From: Bacteroides sp.
Lineage (GTDB): Bacteria; Bacteroidota; Bacteroidia; Bacteroidales; Bacteroidaceae
Assembly (NCBI GenBank): GCA_019416685.1
Contig: DXWV01000019.1
Location: 1-11,845 of the forward strand
Direction of reading: 5' to 3'
Length of the DNA stretch: 11,845 bases
The position numbers were made by a program, and so were the translations under genes. Below are positions 11,780-11,845 of this stretch, in pieces; within the stretch, counting starts at the first letter, position 1, and every line of letters starts with the position of its first letter. Under the pieces are notes generated by a model. It did no database searches and had not been told where the DNA came from. It saw only the letters and a program-made list of their open reading frames with translations.

Positions 11780-11845
11780 ATTATAATGAGAATATAAACC
11801 TTATCTTCACCGAATGAAACACACGTTAATACTTTTCACACTAAT

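Overview
The window looks like the early/lysogeny region and attachment region of a temperate phage (or closely related mobile element) of a Bacteroidales host, most likely Bacteroides or Parabacteroides. Four lines of sequence evidence point to Bacteroidetes. Promoters fit the TTTG-N19-TAnnTTTG pattern typical of that phylum. Almost all starts lack Shine-Dalgarno sequences. The integrase resembles Bacteroidetes tyrosine recombinases. DUF4494-type and other Bacteroides-phage hypothetical proteins are present. No virion structural genes are in the window, so the phage assignment rests on the repressor/replication/recombination/integration module.

Positions 1-5556 hold one long leftward early operon of tightly packed and often overlapping genes. 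In transcription order these are: a 56-aa protein, a 58-aa protein, a small DNA-binding (HTH) protein, a 58-aa two-helix membrane protein, a Cys-rich protein, a phage protein with a possible ssDNA-binding role, a YqaJ/lambda-exonuclease-type recombinase, DUF4494, a hairpin and a strange tRNA-like gene, a DUF1064 nuclease, a Cys-rich 50-aa protein, a winged-helix (DnaD-like) replication protein, a DnaC-type helicase loader, two hypothetical proteins and the first codons of another gene. Four of the complete genes (2111-2263, 4767-4943, 5168-5344, 5386-5556) are under 60 aa.

Positions 5595-5662 hold a compact control region. Two Bacteroides-type promoters, one leftward for the early operon and one rightward for the repressor, face each other with their -7 boxes only six bases apart. 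A near-palindrome that could be an operator lies inside the leftward promoter. To the right come an S24/CI-like repressor (5716), a secreted or lipoprotein-like moron candidate (6407) and a small two-helix membrane protein whose reading frame has lost its start by a frameshift (6834-7039).

Positions 7040-7460 carry no protein gene but hold a dense attachment region: a perfect-consensus promoter, short direct repeats, the 3' half of a tRNA-Thr(CGT) gene cut at the anticodon loop, and a strong hairpin terminator. The integrase follows at 7480. A truncated tRNA 3' end with phage-like DNA on its left and an integrase on its right is the arrangement of an attP site, or of a junction between two tandemly integrated elements. 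It is not the end of a single simple prophage.

Positions 8766-11508 run rightward: a hypothetical protein and then a tight umuD-umuC-HMCES/YedK operon (SOS translesion polymerase plus abasic-site shielding protein). A small convergent hypothetical gene closes the window at 11509-11754. Together the content fits an element that integrates into a tRNA gene, keeps itself silent with a cleavable repressor, replicates by loading the host helicase, recombines with its own exonuclease, and carries DNA-damage-tolerance functions.
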